A DNA stretch of 64,000 nt from Gracilinema caldarium DSM 7334 (lineage in GTDB: Bacteria; Spirochaetota; Spirochaetia; Treponematales; Breznakiellaceae): NCBI RefSeq assembly GCF_000219725.1, contig NC_015732.1, positions 2,170,001-2,234,000 on the forward strand. The letters are read 5' to 3'. Under the pieces are notes generated by a model. It worked only from the letters and a program-made list of their open reading frames with translations, was not told the origin of the DNA and ran no database searches. A program made the position numbers and the translations under genes. Below, piece by piece: positions 1 through 9,181 of the stretch (within the stretch, counting starts at the first letter, position 1; each line of letters begins with the position of its first letter).

Positions 1-790
1 GGATCTTTTCGAGAATCTGGGGGCTTGCAGTGGCGGTAAAGGCTGTAAGAAGGGGTGCCTTGAGATCCGCCAGTATCTCCCCAAGTTCAAGATAGGCAGG
101 CCGAAAACTCTCCCCCCACTGGCTCACACAGTGGGCTTCATCAATAACAATGTGAGCAATCTGGGCATCTTTAAGCATCCGCCTGACCGGAGCAATTTTC
201 AGAACCTCCGGGTTTGCAATGATAAAGGTATTTGCAGGGCGTTGCAGGATCCTTGCAATCTCTGCCCGTTCTGCCTCTGTCTGGTTCCCCCGAAGCAGGA
301 CCACCGGTGTCCCCTGACTGCGAAGGCGCCGTTCCTGATCCGCCATGAGTGCCAGAATGGGAAAAATAACGAGGGTAGGCCAGGCAAGGATCCGGGCGGG
401 CAGCTGGAAACAGAGGGATTTCCCTGCACCGGTGGGCAGAATCACGATTTGCCGCCCATAACCTGACCAGGTTTCCTGGTCAGTATCAGCCGGCGTACCA
501 GCAACCAGCGTCTCATCAGCCGACGCACCATCAATCTGAATTTCGTGGCCCCCTTCCTCGAGATCCACCAGGTGGGTTTGTTCCACTGCGTTCCGGCCAA
601 TAAAAGGGATCCCCGCAGTACGGGCCGCCTCAAGGATATTGGCAATCACGAGGCGCTGGTAGGGAAAGAGATAGCTGAGTCCCGTTTCCGCCAGGCCCTG
701 GTCAATCAGTGCTTCGATTGAATAATCGACTTGGCTCATCATCTGCTCGGTGATCGACTGCTCTCCGGCATCTTTTTGTTTGATGCCCAT
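1..790 (-). CDS. recQ: RecQ-family ATP-dependent DNA helicase, N-terminal part (cut by window edge)
   Basis: The minus-strand frame is open from an ATG at 788-790 to the window edge (about 263 codons). A purine-rich GGGGGAAAGC lies just upstream of the ATG and supports this start. It carries a Walker A motif LPTGAGKS followed by LCFQLPA, then FPILALMADQ (motif Ia region), and a DEAH box in VIDEAHCVSQWGESFRPAY, which is diagnostic for RecQ 3'-5' DNA helicases acting in recombination and fork repair. About 45 residues, rich in acidic and small amino acids, lie between the conserved N-terminal YQRLVIANIL segment and Walker A, where typical RecQ proteins have only a few residues. The gene is divergent from the downstream RNA helicase. 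Helicase domain 2 and the RQC and HRDC regions are outside the window. Confidence 0.93.
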   Translation of the reverse strand, partial: MGIKQKDAGEQSITEQMMSQVDYSIEALIDQGLAETGLSYLFPYQRLVIANILEAARTAGIPFIGRNAVEQTHLVDLEEGGHEIQIDGASADETLVAGTPADTDQETWSGYGRQIVILPTGAGKSLCFQLPARILAWPTLVIFPILALMADQERRLRSQGTPVVLLRGNQTEAERAEIARILQRPANTFIIANPEVLKIAPVRRMLKDAQIAHIVIDEAHCVSQWGESFRPAYLELGEILADLKAPLLTAFTATASPQILEKI

Positions 791-912
791 TATGCTTTCC
801 CCCTTGTTTTTTTGGTTTTCTGCACGCACTTCTGTATGCCATACTGCTTGGCCGTTACCTCAGCCCACTAGACATGAATAGGTTGCATATAGTACTATGG
901 GTTATCATATTT

Positions 913-942
913 TTGCGTTAAATCCCGCAGTAAGCGTTAATA
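913..942 (+). promoter_or_regulatory. possible promoter of the DEAD-box gene
   Basis: TTGCGT (913-918) is followed after 18 bases by TTAATA (937-942), about 70 bases before the DEAD-box ATG. The -35-like hexamer matches those before lacI, adk and deoR in this window. The rest of 791-1012 shows nothing else I can name. Confidence 0.3.
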
Positions 943-1012
943 GTCCTGTAATCCATCTACTTGTCTATTGGCCTACCCAGCGCTCCGTCGGGAATTTGCG
1001 CCAAGGACGTAC

Positions 1013-2833
1013 ATGACAACGACAAATACTCTCACCTTTGACGATTTCGGTTTATCCGAACGGGTGCTCTCTGCTGTAAAGGCAAAGGGTTTCATCGCTC
1101 CCAGCTCCATCCAGGCACTGGCTCTGCCCCGGCTTTTGGCCGATGAAGGGCACCTTATTGCCAAGGCCAGGACCGGCACCGGCAAGACCGCCGCCTTCGG
1201 TATCCCCCTGGTGGAACGGCTTACAACTCCATCCCAAAAACCCAAGGCCCTTATTCTTACCCCGACCCGGGAACTTGCCCTGCAGGTCGCCCAGGAAATT
1301 AAGTCCCTTGCTGGTGGGCCCTTCCCACGGATTGCCGCTGTCTATGGCGGTGCTTCCATCGGTCCCCAGCTCCGGGATCTAAACCATGGCGTGGAAATCG
1401 TCGTCGGCACCCCGGGCCGTGTTATGGACCATCTGGACCGGGGTTCTCTGGATCTTTCCGAGGTAGACTGGTTTATTCTTGATGAAGCGGACGAAATGCT
1501 CGATATGGGCTTTTTTGAGGATGTGGAAGCGATCCTTTCCAAGACAAAAAGCGACCGCCGGGTTGCCCTTTTTTCCGCTACCATGCCTGATGCGATACTG
1601 GCTCTGGTCAAACGCCATATCGGTGAGTTTGATATCGTAGAGGATAAGGCTTCTCTGGAAGAAAAACCCGCTGTCGACCAGTATTACCTTCTCCTCCGCA
1701 AAGAAGACCGGCTCGAAGCTCTGCGGCGCATTATCGATGGGGCGGACGATTTTTACGGTCTTGTCTTTTGCGCTACCAAGGCTGAAACCGATGAACTGGC
1801 CCGCCGGCTCGTGGAAAATGGCTATGGCGCCGAAGCCATTCACGGGGACCTGTCCCAGGAAGGCCGCGAACGGACTCTGCGCCGTTTCCGCTCCCGGATG
1901 ACCACAATTCTCGTGGCCACCGACGTTGCCGCCCGGGGTATCGATGTGGAACGGCTCACCCATGTGATCAACTGGGACCTCCCGAATGACCGGGAAACCT
2001 ATGTGCACCGTATCGGCCGAACCGGCCGGGCTGGCCGCCGGGGCATTGCCATCAGCTTTGTGCTTCCCGCCGCCCGGGGCCGCATTACCCAGCTTTCCCG
2101 CAGTATGGAAAAAGTATTGGGTTCGCCGATTCAGAAAATGCCCATCCCCTCGGTGCCCGCGGTCATGACCGCCAGCCAGAAACGGGTCATCCAGAAAATT
2201 ATAGCCGCCGTACAGGGGCTGGGTGACCAGATGGGATCCGAGCAGGGCGAAGGCTTTCAGATTGATGCACTGCCGACCGGCTCATCGGCTTCCCTTTTCC
2301 CAGCCAATGATCCCCGCTCGCTTGTTGCGGATGAACTGATACAAACCCTCGGTGAGCGACGGGCTATAGAAGCCCTCGTTGCCGCTGCCTATGGCAATGA
2401 ACTGGATCCTTCCCGATATGGACCGATTGTCGAACTTCAAGACCGTCCGGTTCGGGGCACTGACCGGGGCTCCGATCGGGGCCGCAGTTCAGGCCGCTTC
2501 AGCGACCGCTTCGGCGGCGATACCCGCAATTCTTTCCGTGAACGGGATGGTCGCAATGGTGCTTTCCGTTCCAGCGAAGGGCCCCACCGGCGGGCGGCCG
2601 GAGACCGGGTCTATATTGGCGTTGGCCGCCGGCATGGGGTATCCGCCCGGGATGTAGCAGGTCTGCTGATGCGGGCAGGGGGTGTCCCCGGGCGGCTCGT
2701 CGATGCAATCGAAGTGAGGGATTACTGCGCCTATGCCACCCTCCCCGCAGAGGCCGCCCGCCGGGCCTATGACTTTGCCAAGCGGGACCCGGAACATCCG
2801 ACTATTAAGCCCGCCGGTAGCCGTAACTCATAG
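1013..2833 (+). CDS. deaD: DEAD-box ATP-dependent RNA helicase (DeaD/CsdA type)
   Basis: 606 aa RNA helicase for RNA unwinding in ribosome assembly or mRNA turnover. Visible motifs in order: Q-motif region (FDDFGLSERVLSAVKAKGF), Walker A ARTGTGKT, PTRELALQ, GTPGR, DEAD in LDEADEMLDMGFF, SAT, then domain 2 with VATDVAARGIDV and HRIGRTGRAGR. After residue about 475 comes an Arg/Gly/Ser-rich linker (repeated RGSDRG-like units), and the last about 75 residues (from GDRVYIGVGRRHGVSARDV) match the DbpA-type RNA-binding domain. The ATG at 1013 is chosen because AAGGA (1003-1007) sits 5 bases upstream; the frame is also open back to a TTG at 968, which has no such site. A strong hairpin follows the gene. 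Confidence 0.95.
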   Translation: MTTTNTLTFDDFGLSERVLSAVKAKGFIAPSSIQALALPRLLADEGHLIAKARTGTGKTAAFGIPLVERLTTPSQKPKALILTPTRELALQVAQEIKSLAGGPFPRIAAVYGGASIGPQLRDLNHGVEIVVGTPGRVMDHLDRGSLDLSEVDWFILDEADEMLDMGFFEDVEAILSKTKSDRRVALFSATMPDAILALVKRHIGEFDIVEDKASLEEKPAVDQYYLLLRKEDRLEALRRIIDGADDFYGLVFCATKAETDELARRLVENGYGAEAIHGDLSQEGRERTLRRFRSRMTTILVATDVAARGIDVERLTHVINWDLPNDRETYVHRIGRTGRAGRRGIAISFVLPAARGRITQLSRSMEKVLGSPIQKMPIPSVPAVMTASQKRVIQKIIAAVQGLGDQMGSEQGEGFQIDALPTGSSASLFPANDPRSLVADELIQTLGERRAIEALVAAAYGNELDPSRYGPIVELQDRPVRGTDRGSDRGRSSGRFSDRFGGDTRNSFRERDGRNGAFRSSEGPHRRAAGDRVYIGVGRRHGVSARDVAGLLMRAGGVPGRLVDAIEVRDYCAYATLPAEAARRAYDFAKRDPEHPTIKPAGSRNS

Positions 2834-2892
2834 ATACGCAATGTAGCGGCGCCGCACCGGCTGCCACTGCAACCACTCATATGCAAACCAAT

Positions 2893-2929
2893 GGTCCCCT
2901 GTATAATATAGCAGGGGACCTTGCATTTT
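2893..2929. terminator. bidirectional rho-independent terminator
   Basis: Perfect 9-bp stem GGTCCCCTG (2893-2901) / CAGGGGACC (2912-2920) followed by TTGCATTTT. An outer ATGCAA/TTGCAT pair can extend it. It lies between the convergent DEAD-box and LUD genes and can serve both. Confidence 0.85.
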
Positions 2930-3581
2930 AGAAGCCGAGGGAAGCACCTACTACGATGACAGTAAAATCTGAAAGGGATGGCCGCCGCCGCAGAACCTGG
3001 TAGGCCCGGCAAATGCGGGTTTCCAGGGCACAATCCTGGCAGAGCCCGGTCTTTACACAGGGATTGGGCTTATCCAGGCGCTTATTGTTCATCGGCGAAG
3101 CAATGGTTTCCATTCTTTCCTGGGCTTCCTGCAAATTCCGGACAATTTTATTGGTTCCCACTACCACCACGGTTTTCTTAGGACCAAAGGTGAGGGCCGC
3201 CACCCGGTTACCATTGCCATCAACATTAACAAGATAACCTTCCAGGGTAACTGCATTCGAACTGGATATAAACACATCGCAGGTAAGCTGGCTGCGAAGA
3301 ATTTCCAGTTTTTTTTCGGCTGTCAGGCCCGGTGCATTGTGGTCCAAAAGGATGGCCCCAAGTTCCTGAGCTTTCTCGGGAATGCCCATCGCTTTAATCG
3401 TCGTGGAGCCGCCAAAGCCGATGGTTTTTCCCTTTTCGATATACGACATTACCCGTTGAGCTGCTTCCTCTACATTTGAAACATAGACCGCATCGAAACC
3501 GTTTTTTAGCAAGGCCTTAACAGCGGCAGCACCGATAGTTTCATCTCGCCAGGCTGCTACACCCGCGGTAACCTGTGACAT
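2928..3581 (-). CDS. LUD-domain protein (DUF162, LutC/YkgG-like)
   Basis: 217 aa single-domain LUD protein. The family signature is visible: GKTIGFGGSTTIKAMGI near residues 52-68, LTCDVFISSSNAVTLEGYLVNVDGNGNRVA, and the C-terminal VVVVGTNKIV. A Cys-containing tail (PCVKTGLCQDCALETRICRAY) has four cysteines and could hold a metal or cluster. LutC-type members take part in lactate utilisation next to LutA and LutB, but no such partners are present here, so the substrate is unknown. ATG at 3581 follows GTAGGAGG by 5 bases. It is divergent from the dihydroorotate-dehydrogenase-like gene. Confidence 0.85.
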   Translation of the reverse strand: MSQVTAGVAAWRDETIGAAAVKALLKNGFDAVYVSNVEEAAQRVMSYIEKGKTIGFGGSTTIKAMGIPEKAQELGAILLDHNAPGLTAEKKLEILRSQLTCDVFISSSNAVTLEGYLVNVDGNGNRVAALTFGPKKTVVVVGTNKIVRNLQEAQERMETIASPMNNKRLDKPNPCVKTGLCQDCALETRICRAYQVLRRRPSLSDFTVIVVGASLGF

Positions 3582-3662
3582 ATGAACCTCCTACAATAGG
3601 TTGTTGCAAAATCCAAGAGGGACTTTTCCAGCCCTTTTGTATTGTCGCATGGAGTCGGCTTC

Positions 3663-3691
3663 TTGCCAATACATAGAACTCGTCCTATACT
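3663..3691 (+). promoter_or_regulatory. sigma70-type promoter
   Basis: TTGCCA (3663-3668), 17-base spacer, TATACT (3686-3691), upstream of the dihydroorotate-dehydrogenase-like gene. A GC-rich 6-bp hairpin CCGCCC/GGGCGG (3709-3723) with a 3-base loop lies in the resulting 5' leader. Confidence 0.7.
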
Positions 3692-3754
3692 GTGTACTGA
3701 AGAATTTCCCGCCCTGTGGGCGGTTTCGGCATCTTGAGCAACAGGAGGCAACTG

Positions 3755-4735
3755 ATGGCACAACTTTCATCAACCTATGTGGGACTTCCGATACGGAATC
3801 CTTTGGTAGTAGCAGCAAGCAATATAACCGCCCATAAAGATTCTATTAAAAAGGCTGTGGATGCCGGTGCGGGGGCGGTTGTTCTAAAATCTCTTTTTGA
3901 AGAACAGATTCTTAAAGACCTTGCGACGATTCCTGCCGAACAACTGGAAGCAAATCCCGAAGCCCAGGCTATGATGAATGCCTTTGCCTCGGGATGGGGC
4001 AGTGGTGAATATATTAGATTGATTCAGGATGCAGTGGCTGTTGCTGGCTCGGTTCCGATAATCGCGAGCATTAATTGTATTCACGATGAGATTTGGCTCG
4101 ATTTTGCCGAACAGATTGAAGGGGCCGGTGCAAAGGCGATAGAATTAAATATTGCACCCTTCCCCCAGTCACCGAAAACCACATCGAAAGAAATAGAAGA
4201 CCTGGTGGTGAGCATCGTTCGCAATGTATCAGTCCGGACCTCATTACCTATTTCGGTCAAACTGAGTCCCTATTTTACTAATCCCTTTGCGATTGTTGAA
4301 CGTCTTGCCGGTGCGGGGGCGAAGGCGGTGATTCTCTTTAACCGGCTCTATCGATTCGATTTTGATCTTAAGAATAGGACGGTAATCTCCGGTCCTGCAA
4401 AAAGCAGCCCCCAGGAATACCACGAAAGCCTCCGCTGGGTGTCTAATCTGTACGGTGTGGTGGGGTGTGAATTAGTAGGCGGGACAGGTATTCATTCTGC
4501 GGAAACGGCCCTTAAGTTCCTCGCTGCGGGGGCTCAGACGGTGCAGCTCTGTTCGGTGCTCAATGCAGGAGGTTGGTCGGTGCTTAGCAAAATAGGAGAT
4601 GAAATGGCTGCCATGCTGGATACTCTGGGATATGATTCGGTAGATGCCTTCCGTGGCACCCTGTCCCGCCGGTCTAATCCGGGGAATGAACAGTATGAGC
4701 GGCTCCAGTATATTAAAGCTATCGATCCCCGGTAA
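3755..4735 (+). CDS. dihydroorotate dehydrogenase-like flavoprotein
   Basis: 326 aa TIM-barrel FMN protein related to class 1 dihydroorotate dehydrogenases and to PreA. Visible: the N-terminal YVGLPIRNPLVVAASNIT segment, VVLKSLFEEQI, IELNIAPFPQ, PISVKLSPYFTN, ILFNRLYRFDFDL, GTGIHSAETALKFLAAGAQTVQLCSV (phosphate-binding end of the barrel). It belongs to the 'dihydroorotate dehydrogenase-like' group rather than PyrD proper; no pyr genes are nearby, so its true electron acceptor and substrate are uncertain. The ATG at 3755 is preceded by AGGAGG (3743-3748) at 6 bases; an in-frame upstream extension of 13 codons is rejected because it would run through that ribosome-binding site. Confidence 0.85.
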   Translation: MAQLSSTYVGLPIRNPLVVAASNITAHKDSIKKAVDAGAGAVVLKSLFEEQILKDLATIPAEQLEANPEAQAMMNAFASGWGSGEYIRLIQDAVAVAGSVPIIASINCIHDEIWLDFAEQIEGAGAKAIELNIAPFPQSPKTTSKEIEDLVVSIVRNVSVRTSLPISVKLSPYFTNPFAIVERLAGAGAKAVILFNRLYRFDFDLKNRTVISGPAKSSPQEYHESLRWVSNLYGVVGCELVGGTGIHSAETALKFLAAGAQTVQLCSVLNAGGWSVLSKIGDEMAAMLDTLGYDSVDAFRGTLSRRSNPGNEQYERLQYIKAIDPR

Positions 4736-4738
4736 TCC

Positions 4739-6118
4739 ATGGCAGAGCAGAAACGACCGGCGGATCAGCGGCGGCTTGCGGCATACTTGAAAAATAAGAT
4801 GTCTCCCCTGACTGAGACTGACCCAACCAAGGCTGGAGATACAGGTACAAAAAACACCAGGGCGAAGGTTGTAAAACCCGAGGTAAAAGCTGCCGATTCC
4901 AGGCCTGCATACAAACTAGACCAGGAAAAGCCCGATAGCAAGCAACAAATTCCGGGGCAATCTGGCATCATACAGGTAGCCCTGGAAGGGACTCTTTCAG
5001 AGCAGCGCGCTTCTCCCTTTACAGCTCAGGATAGACCTGGCTTGGTTAAAACAGTTAGCACCGGAAAAAGCCAGGCTAGCGGAGCTGAAACTACTGTTCC
5101 CGGGTCAGGCAAGGAATCGAAGTACCGCAAGGTTGCCAAACTACTCATTGTGATCGGCCAGAACGAGGCTTCTCAAATTCTTTCCAAGCTGGATCCGGAG
5201 CAGATTGAGGCTATAACCAAAGAAATTGCCCTCATTAAGACAGTATCCAAGGAAGAAGGGGAAGCAATTCTTGCGGAATTCCGGGCCATCTTTTCAGAAG
5301 CCCTGGCATCCACGGGGCATCTTAAAAAAGAACGGGGAGGAATCGATGCAGCCAGGGAACTGCTCCATGCAGCCTTTGGATCAGAACAGGGTGAAAAACT
5401 TTTACGCCAGGCTGTCCCAGAAGCGATAGAAAACCCCTTTCAGTTCCTCGAGGATTTTACGGGGGAACAAATTTCCTTTCTGTTAAAAGACGAAACGACT
5501 CCGGTTTTGGCTCTCGTGCTCTCACGGTTAAGTCCCCAGAAAGCAGCGGAGTACATCAAACTGCTTCCGGGATCTCGGCGGCTCGAGCTTGTAAAGCGGC
5601 TTGCAAAAATGAGCAAGACAAGCCCCGAGGTAGTGGAAAAGGTAGCAGAAGTGTTGCGGGAAAAGGCTCACAAAATTGGAAGAACCGAAACCACCGAGAT
5701 TGATGGCAAATCGGCCCTGGCGGCCATCCTCCGCTATACAGATCCTTCCCTGGGGGATGAAATCCTGGAAAATCTGGAAGCTGTTAGTCCTGATCTGTCC
5801 CGGGAAATTAAGGAGAAAATCTATACCCTGGATGATGTCATCCGCTGTGAGGATCGGGCCCTGCAGGAAAAGCTCAGAACCATGGAAGACCGAGATATTG
5901 CCCTGCTCTTAAAAGGCCAGAAGCCCGAGTTTATTGATAAAATTAAAAGCAACCTTTCTGCCAACCGGCGGGCCATTATCGAAGAAGAACGAGAACTTCT
6001 GGGTCCGGTGCCCCGTAAAGATACCGAGGCGGTAGTGCAGGATTTCCTTTCCTGGTTCCGCCAAGGGAGAGAAACAGGCACCATACGGCTCACCGATGAC
6101 CAGGACGTTTTTATATAG
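4739..6118 (+). CDS. FliG-family flagellar motor switch-related protein (FliG1-like)
   Basis: 459 aa, about 110-130 residues longer than ordinary FliG. The extra length is an N-terminal, Lys/Pro/Gln-rich, probably disordered segment (residues about 1-135). From KYRKVAKLLIVIGQNEASQILSKL onward the FliG_N, FliG_M and FliG_C domains can be followed; the C-terminal torque helix region includes DDVIRCEDRALQEKLRTMEDRDIALLLKGQKPEF, then NLSANRRAIIEEERELLGPVPRKDTEAVVQ. Spirochaetes carry two FliG paralogues, of which FliG1 is the divergent one with a specialised role at one cell pole in Borrelia; I infer that this is the FliG1 type. It starts 3 bases after the preceding stop, and no other flagellar gene is nearby. 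The assignment to FliG is firm; the paralogue type is an inference. Confidence 0.85.
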   Translation: MAEQKRPADQRRLAAYLKNKMSPLTETDPTKAGDTGTKNTRAKVVKPEVKAADSRPAYKLDQEKPDSKQQIPGQSGIIQVALEGTLSEQRASPFTAQDRPGLVKTVSTGKSQASGAETTVPGSGKESKYRKVAKLLIVIGQNEASQILSKLDPEQIEAITKEIALIKTVSKEEGEAILAEFRAIFSEALASTGHLKKERGGIDAARELLHAAFGSEQGEKLLRQAVPEAIENPFQFLEDFTGEQISFLLKDETTPVLALVLSRLSPQKAAEYIKLLPGSRRLELVKRLAKMSKTSPEVVEKVAEVLREKAHKIGRTETTEIDGKSALAAILRYTDPSLGDEILENLEAVSPDLSREIKEKIYTLDDVIRCEDRALQEKLRTMEDRDIALLLKGQKPEFIDKIKSNLSANRRAIIEEERELLGPVPRKDTEAVVQDFLSWFRQGRETGTIRLTDDQDVFI

Positions 6119-6169
6119 TATAGTAAGCCCATGTAAAAACAGATCGATATTAATTACAAGGAGTCATGT

Positions 6170-9163
6170 TTGATAGAATCTCAATTTCACGTGGGAGACC
6201 ACATTGCGGGTTTTGAAATTATAGATTGCATAGAATTAACCGAATTGCAGGCTGTTGGCATTTGGGCCCGGCACAGAGAGACTGGAGCCGAAGTCTTTCA
6301 TATCTATAATGATGATGAGGAAAATCTCTTTGCCTTTACCTTCCCGACTATTCCCGCTGATTCTAGCGGGGTGGCCCACATACTGGAGCATTCAGTATTA
6401 TGCGGATCCCAAAAATATCCCCTCAAGGACACCTTTATCGTATTGGCCCAGGGAAGCCTCCAGACCTTTCTCAATGCCCTGACCTTCCCTGACAAAACCG
6501 TGTACCCCGCGGCAACCACCAACCGGCAGGATTATTTTAATTTGATGTCAGTGTATGGAGATGCCGTATTTCATCCCCTCCTTGATGAATGGATTTTCCA
6601 GCAGGAGGGGCACCGGTTGGAGCTTCAGAAGGATGAGCGCACCGGTGCTTTGCGGCTCGAACGGACCGGTGTGGTGTACAATGAGATGAAGGGAAACTAT
6701 TCTTCGGTGGATCCTATTGCCGCCGATTGGGCCTTCCGGTCCGTGCTTCCCGATACACCCTATGCCTTTGACTCAGGGGGCGACCCACGGGAAATACCCC
6801 GGCTGAGCTGGGAGGATCTTAAGGCATTTCACCGGGAACATTACAACCCTGCAAACTGCAAGATTGTACTCTGCGGTAATATTCCTACCGAGGAACAACT
6901 CACTTTCCTTTCAGAGCAGATTTTCGCGAACCTTGAGCCGGGCCGGCCCGTAGCGGCTATCCCCCAGGCCCAGAGGTGGACCCAGAGCAGAGAGCTTTCC
7001 GTGCCCTATCCAGCCACTGATGCAAGTCAGAAGTCGACGGTCCTCCTCTCCTGGGTCTTGGGGGATAGTACCAATGGAGAGGACGCCCTGGCCCTGGCCG
7101 CACTCACGGAGATACTCCTTGGTCATGATGGTTCGCCCCTCCATAAAGCCCTAGTGGAATCGGGCGTGGGTGAATCGATTGCCCCCGCTACGGGCCTGGA
7201 GGGTGAATTACGACAGCTCGTGTTTACCGCGGGGCTCCGGGAAGTGGACCAACAAAATAAAAAGGCTGTAGAACGGCTTATCCTGTCTACACTGCAAAAT
7301 CTGGTGGACCAGGGCATACCTCCTGAAGAAATTGAAGGAGCCCTCTTCGGTATGCGTTTCAGCAATCAGGAAATCCGCCGGGCAGGAGGTCCCTTTTCCC
7401 TTGTCTGGATGCGCCGGGTGCTCCGATCCTGGATTCATGGCAAAGTCCCCTGGAATACCCTTCTGTTTGAAAAGAACTTTCGGGCCATTACGGAGCATCT
7501 TGAGGAAAACCCACGGTATTTCGAAAATCTCATAGAACGGTATCTCCTGCAGAATCCCCACCGCTGTCTTGTCTCTGTGGACCCCCAGGTCGGTCTTTCG
7601 GAAGCCCTGGAGGCGGAGACCAGAGCCGAACTGGACCGTCTTTTGGCAAACCTTTCTGACTCAGAAAAAACAGCCCTGTTGGAACAGAATCGGCGCCTTA
7701 AGGCAATTCAAGAGTCACCTGATACTCCGGAAGCTCTGGCCAAGCTGCCCCATATTTCCCGTAAAGACCTGATCCCTGACGCTGAATCTGTCCCCCGCGT
7801 CCTGCATGACCTGGGTGGTATCCCCCTGCTGAGTCATGAACTGTTTACCAATGGTATTGTCTATATTGATATAGCCCTCCCAGTCGATGTACTTACGGAA
7901 GAGCAATATCGCTGGCTTCCTCTTTTAGCACGTACTATTCCATCACTAGGTCTGCCTGACATCCCCTACGATGTGCTTTCAAGCAGAATGGCCCGGCATG
8001 TGGGTAGTTTTTATGGGCTCCTGCATACCTCATCCTCGGCGCCAGGAACTTCAGACACCATTGCTACTCCTAGCGGTGTGTATCACCTCCGGGGCAGGGA
8101 CTGGCTAATTTTTAGGATGAAAACCCTGCAGGAAAAACTTAACCATGCCCTGGATCTGATAGTACCCCTTATACAGAGAGCAGACTTTACCGATCTCAGA
8201 CGGCTCAAAGATCTGGTAACCGAATATAAAAATGATATGGATGCTTCAGTAGCCCCAAGCGGACATCAATATGCAATCTCCTATATATCCCGCAGTTTTA
8301 GCCGGTCCCGTTATATTGATGATCTCTGGAATGGAATTCCACAACTTGAGTTTACTCATAGTTTGTCTGAAATGCCAATCGATATGGTGGCCCAGAGACT
8401 TTTTGAGGTGAGAAATGAGCTTTTGGCAAAGAGCGGTATATTGGTAAATGTAACTGCCCAGAAAGAGGGTGTTGAAGCGGCCTTGACCGCTCTTAAAAAC
8501 CAGTGTAGCGTCTTTACCGGGCCAAAGCCTGTTAGAAACAACCTTACACAAATGGCATGGCAGCATGGGGAATCAAAGGCAGTGTACCAGTCGGGAGCCC
8601 TGCAGGTAGGTTTTGCTGCCCTGGCTTTACCCGCGAGCCCCTTTGCCAGTGCCGCCCAGGCTGCTGAAATTGTTCTTTCTCATTGGCTTTCTACGGGTAT
8701 GCTCTGGGAGGATATCCGTATGAAGGGAGGGGCCTACGGGGCCTTTGCCTATCCTGACGGACTTGAACCGGTCTTTATTATGGCCACGTATCGGGATCCT
8801 AACCCGGCAAGGTCTTTGGAAGCCTTGCCCGGAGCCCTGCGAAAGACCCTTGCTATGTTACCGGACGGCCACGAGCTCGAGAAAGCCCTCATCGGAGCCT
8901 TTGCAAAGGAAACACGCCCCCGGACTAACCCAGATAAGGGCTTTGCAGATTTTATGCGGTATCTTACCGGCATAGAAGACTGGATGCGGAAACAAAAGCT
9001 CGAAATGATCGTTACCATGGATCAGGCCCGGTTGCGCCAGGCCGCGGAGACCCTGGCAGCTTCTCTGGACCAGGCTTGCTATGCGGTGATTGCCGGAAAC
9101 GGGCAGGCTACGCTCAGTGCGAAAAAGCTTCAGATACCTCTGCAGAACCTGCCCGGTGCGTAA
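6170..9163 (+). CDS. M16C-family zinc metallopeptidase (PreP/falcilysin type)
   Basis: 997 aa, the usual length of M16C peptidases, which degrade unfolded peptides in a closed chamber made of two homologous halves. The inverted zinc motif HxxEH is present as HILEHSVLCGS near residue 74, with the downstream glutamate expected in the GVVYNEMKGNYS segment. AHREHYNPANCKIVLCGN-like sequence marks the end of the first domain. No signal peptide is visible, so it is probably cytoplasmic. The start is a TTG at 6170: AAGGAG (6158-6163) lies 6 bases upstream, while the nearby ATG at 6166 is out of frame. A hairpin with a pyrimidine tail follows. Confidence 0.9.
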   Translation: MIESQFHVGDHIAGFEIIDCIELTELQAVGIWARHRETGAEVFHIYNDDEENLFAFTFPTIPADSSGVAHILEHSVLCGSQKYPLKDTFIVLAQGSLQTFLNALTFPDKTVYPAATTNRQDYFNLMSVYGDAVFHPLLDEWIFQQEGHRLELQKDERTGALRLERTGVVYNEMKGNYSSVDPIAADWAFRSVLPDTPYAFDSGGDPREIPRLSWEDLKAFHREHYNPANCKIVLCGNIPTEEQLTFLSEQIFANLEPGRPVAAIPQAQRWTQSRELSVPYPATDASQKSTVLLSWVLGDSTNGEDALALAALTEILLGHDGSPLHKALVESGVGESIAPATGLEGELRQLVFTAGLREVDQQNKKAVERLILSTLQNLVDQGIPPEEIEGALFGMRFSNQEIRRAGGPFSLVWMRRVLRSWIHGKVPWNTLLFEKNFRAITEHLEENPRYFENLIERYLLQNPHRCLVSVDPQVGLSEALEAETRAELDRLLANLSDSEKTALLEQNRRLKAIQESPDTPEALAKLPHISRKDLIPDAESVPRVLHDLGGIPLLSHELFTNGIVYIDIALPVDVLTEEQYRWLPLLARTIPSLGLPDIPYDVLSSRMARHVGSFYGLLHTSSSAPGTSDTIATPSGVYHLRGRDWLIFRMKTLQEKLNHALDLIVPLIQRADFTDLRRLKDLVTEYKNDMDASVAPSGHQYAISYISRSFSRSRYIDDLWNGIPQLEFTHSLSEMPIDMVAQRLFEVRNELLAKSGILVNVTAQKEGVEAALTALKNQCSVFTGPKPVRNNLTQMAWQHGESKAVYQSGALQVGFAALALPASPFASAAQAAEIVLSHWLSTGMLWEDIRMKGGAYGAFAYPDGLEPVFIMATYRDPNPARSLEALPGALRKTLAMLPDGHELEKALIGAFAKETRPRTNPDKGFADFMRYLTGIEDWMRKQKLEMIVTMDQARLRQAAETLAASLDQACYAVIAGNGQATLSAKKLQIPLQNLPGA

Positions 9164-9181
9164 AGTCTCTCCTACCTATTT

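Noticed and set aside
968-1012. In-frame TTG-started N-terminal extension of the DEAD-box helicase.
   Set aside because: The ATG at 1013 has AAGGA at proper spacing and gives the family's usual N-terminus.
1379-2008. A 209-codon open frame on the minus strand opposite the DEAD-box gene.
   Set aside because: It is a shadow frame of a well-conserved helicase and shows no family pattern of its own.
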